Origin: Gammaproteobacteria bacterium
GTDB lineage: Bacteria; Pseudomonadota; Gammaproteobacteria; JABABF01
Direction: 5' to 3'
Assembly (NCBI GenBank): GCA_014238345.1
Contig: JABABF010000173.1
Span: 1 to 9,325, forward strand
Length of the DNA stretch: 9,325 nucleotides
Below, in pieces: positions 6,558 through 9,325 of this stretch; the first letter of the stretch is position 1, and every line of letters begins with the position of its first letter. The notes beneath the pieces are model-generated. The model saw only the letters and a list, made by a program, of their open reading frames with translations, was not told where the DNA came from and ran no database searches. The position numbers and the translations under genes are program-made.

Positions 6558-6968
6558 TTAGAGGTTGTCGTACATGCCTAGGTCGTGCATGCACTTAGTG
6601 TCCATCATTTCCCACACCTCGACAATCTTAGCGCCCCGCACCGTGAAACGGAACAGGTATTCGTTGCGGTAATCGCGCCCGGCATCCGTCTTGGCACACA
6701 TCTCGAAGTGGGCGACGGCATTCTCACCTTCAGTTATCAATAGATAGTGATTGATCGATAGGGTGCTGAGGTCAAACATACCGACACCGCGACCCAACAT
6801 GCCCAAAATCGCTTCCTTGCCATTAAAAACACTGCCAAACACATGGTGTGGTGGCAGATGCCACACCGCATCCTCAGACATTTCTGCCAAAAAATCTCCT
6901 CCGCTGTCCGCGCTCAGCGCGTCAAAATAGCGTTGTACCACGCGACGGGTAGCCTCTGTATCACTCAT
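6558..6968 (-). CDS. SnoaL/NTF2-like fold protein
   Basis: A 136-residue protein of the SnoaL-like NTF2 superfamily, a cone-shaped fold used by small isomerases, cyclases, hydratases and many non-enzymatic domains. The order of elements fits: an N-terminal helix with VVQRYFDALSA, the strand SEDAVWHLP, the GSVFNGKEAILGML segment with the common 'G..AI' pattern, then strands YLLITEGENAVAHFEMCAK, YRNEYLFRFTVRGAKIVEVWEMMDT. No signal peptide is visible. The frame is open to a TTG at 6992, but the ATG at 6966-6968 is better: GAGG lies 8 bases upstream (6977-6980), giving MSDTEATRRV. The gene converges on the M15 peptidase, with only 14 bases between the stops. It lies 161 bases downstream of pyrF on the same strand. 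Function cannot be assigned; relatives act in steroid, polyketide and aromatic metabolism as well as unknown roles. Confidence 0.85.
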   Translation of the reverse strand: MSDTEATRRVVQRYFDALSADSGGDFLAEMSEDAVWHLPPHHVFGSVFNGKEAILGMLGRGVGMFDLSTLSINHYLLITEGENAVAHFEMCAKTDAGRDYRNEYLFRFTVRGAKIVEVWEMMDTKCMHDLGMYDNL

Positions 6969-7129
6969 ATTCTCAACCTCATATCTGCCCAAACTTCAGT
7001 TTAGCACAGGCTTCCTGATGACACTGCCCCAGATGGCACAATCGGGAGCTGCTGTCGCTACTCTAGGCGATTAGCGGGGGGATGGCTGATGGCTTCAGCA
7101 CTGATGATGTGGCGCGGGAGCGCAGTGAC
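6969..7129. promoter_or_regulatory. Spacer between pyrF and the SnoaL-like gene, with candidate promoter and palindrome
   Basis: AAACT-TC-AGTTT at 6991-7002 is a short perfect palindrome. On the minus strand it overlaps TAAACT (7003-6998), a weak -10 hexamer placed suitably for the SnoaL-like gene; no good -35 is visible. GAGG at 6977-6980 is that gene's ribosome binding site. Nearer pyrF, GCTGA/TCAGC (7085-7099) forms a 5-base stem without a T-tract. I see no tRNA, small RNA signature or extra gene here. Confidence 0.25.
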
Positions 7130-7867
7130 CTAACTAAGCTCGCGCGCCGCCAAGCCTGCACGAATATCGGCTTGCAGACCGGCAACAGCGGCGAGTGGGT
7201 CGGCGGCGGCGTGGATCGGCCGCCCAACCACAATGTAATCCGCACCGGCCGTGATCGCCGCAGCCGCATGCGCCGTGCGCTTCTGATCGTCGCTCTCGGT
7301 GCGATGAGCCGGTCGAATACCGGGCGTGAACAACAGCGCCCCATCACTGCCCAGCTCACGCCGCAACGCGGCCGCTTCCTGCGGCGAGGCCACTACGCCG
7401 TCGCAACCGATGGCCTGTGCCCGCCGTGCCCGCGACAGCACGAGAGCGGCGGGGTCACAGTCAAAGCCCAGCTGAAGCAAATCCCCCCGATCCAAGCTGG
7501 TCAGCACCGTAACAGCCAAAATCCCCGTATCTCCTTTCTCGTCGACAGCGGCCTGCAATATGGCATCGTCACCATGCACACTGAGAAAATGGATGCCACG
7601 CCCGCACAGTTGTCGCACGGTGGCGGCTACAGTGCGCGGCACATCAAAAAACTTGAGATCTAAAAAAACCTTGAGGCCGCGCGCCAACAGCCAGTCGACC
7701 AGCGCCGCACCCTCACTGCAAACGAATAACTCCAACCCCACTTTGTAAAAGTGCACCATGTCGCCGAGCTGCTCCACATGGCGACGTGCAACGGCGACCG
7801 TGGGCAAGTCGAGCGCGTGGATCAACCGCTCTTCAGCGGGGATAAGAGAGCGCTCTGCGGCAACCAT
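7130..7867 (-). CDS. pyrF: Orotidine 5'-phosphate decarboxylase
   Basis: Catalyses the last step of de novo UMP synthesis, decarboxylation of orotidine 5'-monophosphate, in the cytoplasm as a dimeric TIM barrel. The protein is 245 residues, usual for the group I bacterial enzyme. Visible active-site elements: ALD at 18-20 (D20), K42 in FYKVGLELF, the diagnostic charged network D70-x-K72-x-x-D75 in FLDLKFFDVPRTV, the barrel strand HFLSVHG (93-99), TPGIRP (181-186) and VVGRPI (213-218) with phosphate-binding R216. The ATG at 7865-7867 is the first possible start, since an in-frame TAG lies 6 bases upstream; no good Shine-Dalgarno precedes it. It follows nrdB by 59 bases on the same strand, so co-transcription with nrdAB is likely, linking UMP and deoxynucleotide synthesis. 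The gene is complete. Confidence 0.95.
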   Translation of the reverse strand: MVAAERSLIPAEERLIHALDLPTVAVARRHVEQLGDMVHFYKVGLELFVCSEGAALVDWLLARGLKVFLDLKFFDVPRTVAATVRQLCGRGIHFLSVHGDDAILQAAVDEKGDTGILAVTVLTSLDRGDLLQLGFDCDPAALVLSRARRAQAIGCDGVVASPQEAAALRRELGSDGALLFTPGIRPAHRTESDDQKRTAHAAAAITAGADYIVVGRPIHAAADPLAAVAGLQADIRAGLAARELS

Positions 7868-7926
7868 CAGCTACACCGCGCACCCGTGTCCCACACCATT
7901 CGTCGTGCCCGGGGCTAATACGCCAC
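7868..7926. other. nrdB-pyrF intergenic spacer
   Basis: Fifty-nine bases between two minus-strand genes. I see no terminator stem with a T-tract and no recognisable promoter, which fits read-through from nrdB into pyrF. Confidence 0.4.
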
Positions 7927-9090
7927 TCAGCTGTAGAGCGCCCCGCCGACTCGGTAGTCTTTGACCCGCGTTTCGAAAAAGTTCTCTAATTTGCGATTGT
8001 CAAGCATCTCACTCAGCCACGGGTAGGGATTCTGAGCCTTGAAGCGCTGCGGCAGTTCTAGTTGGCTGAGCCGACGATTGGCGATGAAATGCAGGTATTC
8101 CTCCATACTCGCCGCATTCATCCCCAGCACACCGCGAGGCATCGTATCGCGGGCATAGTCCACCTCGAGCTGGGTGCCCTCAACAATCATCGCGACAACC
8201 TCGCGCTGAAAGTCCGGTGTCCACAGCTGCGGATTCTCACGTTTGATCTGGTTGATCACATCCATGCCGAAGTTGAGATGCATCGACTCATCGCGGAGGA
8301 TGTACAGAAATTGCTGGGCGACGCCCGCCATCTTATTGCGCCGACCCAACGCGAGAATCTGCGAGAAACCACAGTAGAAAAATATTCCCTCTAGAACAGC
8401 GTAAAAGGCGACCAGATTGCGCAACAACGTCTGATCTGCCTGCGGCGTACCGGTGCAGAAATTGGGATCGGACAATTCCTTGGTGTAGTCCAGTGCCCAA
8501 GCGGCCTTGGCGGCGACTGATGGCACCTCGCGGTACATGTTGAAGACCGCACTCTGATCCATATCCAAGGACTCAATGCAGTACTGGTAGGCATGGGTGT
8601 GAATCGCCTCTTCAAAGGCTTGGCGCAGGATATACTGCCGACACTCGGGATTAGTGATATGGCGATAGACCGCTAGGACGAGGTTATTGGCCACCATAGA
8701 ATCCGCAGTGGAAAAAAACCCCAAACTGCGCTCGACGATCTGGCGCTCATCACTGCTCAGACCTACCGGATCGCGCCACAGAGCAATATCAGCGGCCATG
8801 TTGATCTCCTGCGGCATCCAGTGGTTGGCGCAGCCCTCTTGGTATTTGCGCCATGCCCAGTCATAGCGCAAAGGCACCAGCTGATTGACATCGGCGTGGC
8901 AGTTGATGATACGCTTGTCCTCGGCGCGCACACGATCGGCACCCATTTCCAGCGGCCCCAGGCCACTATTGATGCCACCACCCACCGACATTGAGCGGGA
9001 TGTCAGTGCCGCCCCGGTATCCAGAATATTGTCCCCCGCATCCAGCGGTGTGGGGGTGCTGTCATCTAATGCTGTCCAATTAAGCGCCAC
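7927..9090 (-). CDS. nrdB: Class I ribonucleoside-diphosphate reductase, beta subunit
   Basis: The radical-generating subunit of class Ia ribonucleotide reductase, which works with NrdA to make dNTP precursors aerobically. With a GTG start it has 387 residues. The core is very close to the Pseudomonas NrdB I remember (NCxADxNQLVPxxYDWAW, HWMPQE, FEEAIHTHAYQYCIESL, ILRDESMHLNFG). Predicted di-iron ligands are D130, E161, H164, E234, E268 and H271. Radical tyrosine Y168 is retained, so this is not the tyrosine-less class Ic type. W91 corresponds to E. coli W48, and Y379 near the C-terminus is a candidate for the radical-transfer Tyr356. The frame is open to 9243, but that would overlap nrdA. 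I chose the GTG at 9088-9090 because a perfect AGGAGG (9101-9106) lies 10 bases upstream. The N-terminal arm is shorter than in Pseudomonas. nrdA is upstream and pyrF downstream. Confidence 0.95.
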   Translation of the reverse strand: MALNWTALDDSTPTPLDAGDNILDTGAALTSRSMSVGGGINSGLGPLEMGADRVRAEDKRIINCHADVNQLVPLRYDWAWRKYQEGCANHWMPQEINMAADIALWRDPVGLSSDERQIVERSLGFFSTADSMVANNLVLAVYRHITNPECRQYILRQAFEEAIHTHAYQYCIESLDMDQSAVFNMYREVPSVAAKAAWALDYTKELSDPNFCTGTPQADQTLLRNLVAFYAVLEGIFFYCGFSQILALGRRNKMAGVAQQFLYILRDESMHLNFGMDVINQIKRENPQLWTPDFQREVVAMIVEGTQLEVDYARDTMPRGVLGMNAASMEEYLHFIANRRLSQLELPQRFKAQNPYPWLSEMLDNRKLENFFETRVKDYRVGGALYS

Positions 9091-9100
9091 AATCGATCTG

Positions 9101-9106
9101 CCTCCT
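9101..9106 (-). promoter_or_regulatory. Shine-Dalgarno AGGAGG fixing the nrdB start
   Basis: On the minus strand AGGAGG is followed by 10 bases and then GTG at 9090-9088. It is the only perfect Shine-Dalgarno in the nrdA-nrdB spacer and decides the start against the longer open frame. An in-frame ATT lies 7 bases from it, directly before the GTG, but ATT starts are very rare. Confidence 0.8.
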
Positions 9107-9107
9107 A

Positions 9108-9127
9108 TATAACCCAATATAACCCAA
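9108..9127. repeat. Perfect tandem 10-base direct repeat next to the nrdB ribosome binding site
   Basis: TATAACCCAA occurs twice back to back (9108-9117 and 9118-9127); on the nrdB strand this reads TTGGGTTATA twice, ending one base before AGGAGG. Each copy contains an AT-rich hexamer that could act as a -10 element, or the pair could be a binding site. It does not match the NrdR box or DnaA box consensus. Confidence 0.7.
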
Positions 9128-9141
9128 TTAATCCCTAAATT

Positions 9142-9214
9142 GCCACTTCGCCGTAGTGGCGCTATGCAGCGCACCGCGCCGTAGCGCACCGCACCCACGC
9201 TTGGCCCACGCTTG
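9142..9214. repeat. Repeat-rich, structured part of the nrdA-nrdB spacer
   Basis: Four overlapping elements are packed here. GCCACT/AGTGGC (9142-9147, 9155-9160) forms a 6-base stem with a 7-base loop; on the nrdB strand it is followed by AATTTAGGG, a poor terminator tail. GCGCT/AGCGC (9159-9163, 9168-9172) forms a second hairpin with a 4-base loop. AGCGCACCGC is directly repeated at 9168-9177 and 9183-9192 (period 15). CCCACGCTTG is directly repeated at 9194-9203 and 9205-9214 (period 11). It could be an attenuator or processing site between nrdA and nrdB. Confidence 0.6.
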
Positions 9215-9233
9215 AGCGCTGTCAGCATCTCCC

Positions 9234-9325
9234 TCACTGGCAAACCTCGCAGCTCTGTGTGTCCAGCGTACAGGATCCACCCGTATCAGCACCACCCATG
9301 CCGCCCATGGTGGAGACAGCATTCA
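9234..9325 (-). CDS. nrdA: Class I ribonucleoside-diphosphate reductase alpha subunit, C-terminal tail (partial)
   Basis: The last 29 codons of a minus-strand gene that enters from the right edge. It ends in CTLDTQSCEVCQ before a TGA at 9234-9236, after a flexible Gly/Met-rich linker (STMGGMGGADTGGS). Class I NrdA proteins end in a mobile tail with two cysteines that re-reduce the active-site disulfide and are themselves reduced by thioredoxin or glutaredoxin. Here they would be the C-E-V-C pair, followed by Gln as in Pseudomonas-type NrdA. A third cysteine (in GGSC) lies seven residues before the pair. The assignment depends on this tail plus the position 143 bases upstream of nrdB on the same strand. 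The catalytic barrel and ATP-cone domains lie outside the window. Confidence 0.85.
   Translation of the reverse strand, partial: NAVSTMGGMGGADTGGSCTLDTQSCEVCQ

Noticed and set aside
6531..6560. Terminator between the M15 and SnoaL-like genes
   Set aside because: TGCCG/CGGCA (6533-6537, 6544-6548) forms only a 5-base stem and has no T-tract on either strand.
7085..7123. Hairpins downstream of pyrF as an intrinsic terminator
   Set aside because: GCTGA/TCAGC (7085-7099) and GCGC/GCGC (7112-7123) are short and neither is followed by T residues on the pyrF strand.
7082..7663. A 193-codon plus-strand open frame across pyrF
   Set aside because: It is antisense to pyrF, whose active-site motifs are all intact, and its translation is Arg-rich and low in family-like features.
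7927..9090. Class Ic (tyrosine-less, Mn/Fe) NrdB
   Set aside because: The radical tyrosine Y168 and the aspartate ligand D130 are both present, which indicates the tyrosyl-radical type.
9091..9243. Extension of NrdB upstream of the GTG at 9090
   Set aside because: The frame is open to a TTG at 9243, but that would overlap the nrdA stop and encode an Arg-rich segment absent from NrdB; AGGAGG marks the GTG start.
9128..9322. A 64-codon minus-strand open frame upstream of nrdB
   Set aside because: It is out of frame with the NrdA tail ending CEVCQ, which explains 9234-9325 much better, and its remainder lies in the repeat-rich spacer.
1..9325. CRISPR array, insertion sequence, prophage, toxin-antitoxin or defence system
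   Set aside because: No regularly spaced repeats, transposase or integrase motifs, long terminal inverted repeats or small toxin-like gene pairs were seen; nearly all of the window is explained by ordinary genes.

Overview
The window reads as ordinary chromosomal DNA of a gammaproteobacterium. It is moderately GC-rich and densely coding, and TGA is used as a stop. The best taxonomic hints are the ribonucleotide reductase genes, which look Pseudomonas-like in NrdB core motifs and in an NrdA tail ending Cys-x-x-Cys-Gln, and a DUF6231-type protein, a family I know mainly from Pseudomonadales. An uncultured or marine relative is possible given the sulfotransferase, DHRS1-like SDR and SnoaL-like genes, but that is inference.

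Layout, left to right. The 5' end of an unrecognised gene (minus, 1-144) faces away from dinG (plus, 257-2344), an iron-sulfur XPD-family helicase. The spacer between them carries LexA-like half-sites. Converging on dinG is a minus-strand run: thpR (3852-4391), a DHRS1-like SDR oxidoreductase (2857-3741) and a DUF6231-type gene (2381-2860) joined to the SDR gene by an ATGA overlap. A divergent spacer at about 4392-4487 separates thpR from a plus-strand pair, a sulfotransferase (4488-5756) and a VanY/M15-type metallopeptidase (5761-6543) only 4 bases apart. Converging on that pair is a second minus-strand run: nrdA (C-terminal tail only, 9234-9325), nrdB (7927-9090), pyrF (7130-7867) and a SnoaL/NTF2-like gene (6558-6968).

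Genes that plausibly work together: nrdA, nrdB and pyrF all serve nucleotide supply (ribonucleotide reduction and UMP synthesis), and the 59-base nrdB-pyrF gap suggests co-transcription. dinG is a DNA-repair helicase. The sulfotransferase/M15 pair and the SDR/DUF6231 pair look translationally or transcriptionally coupled, but their joint roles are unknown.

I found no CRISPR array, insertion sequence, RNA gene, prophage or defence system. No spacer exceeds about 160 bases. The most unusual non-coding stretch is the 143-base nrdA-nrdB spacer, with three different short direct duplications and two hairpins. I do not see a convincing undescribed system; the findings are mostly regulatory-scale oddities.
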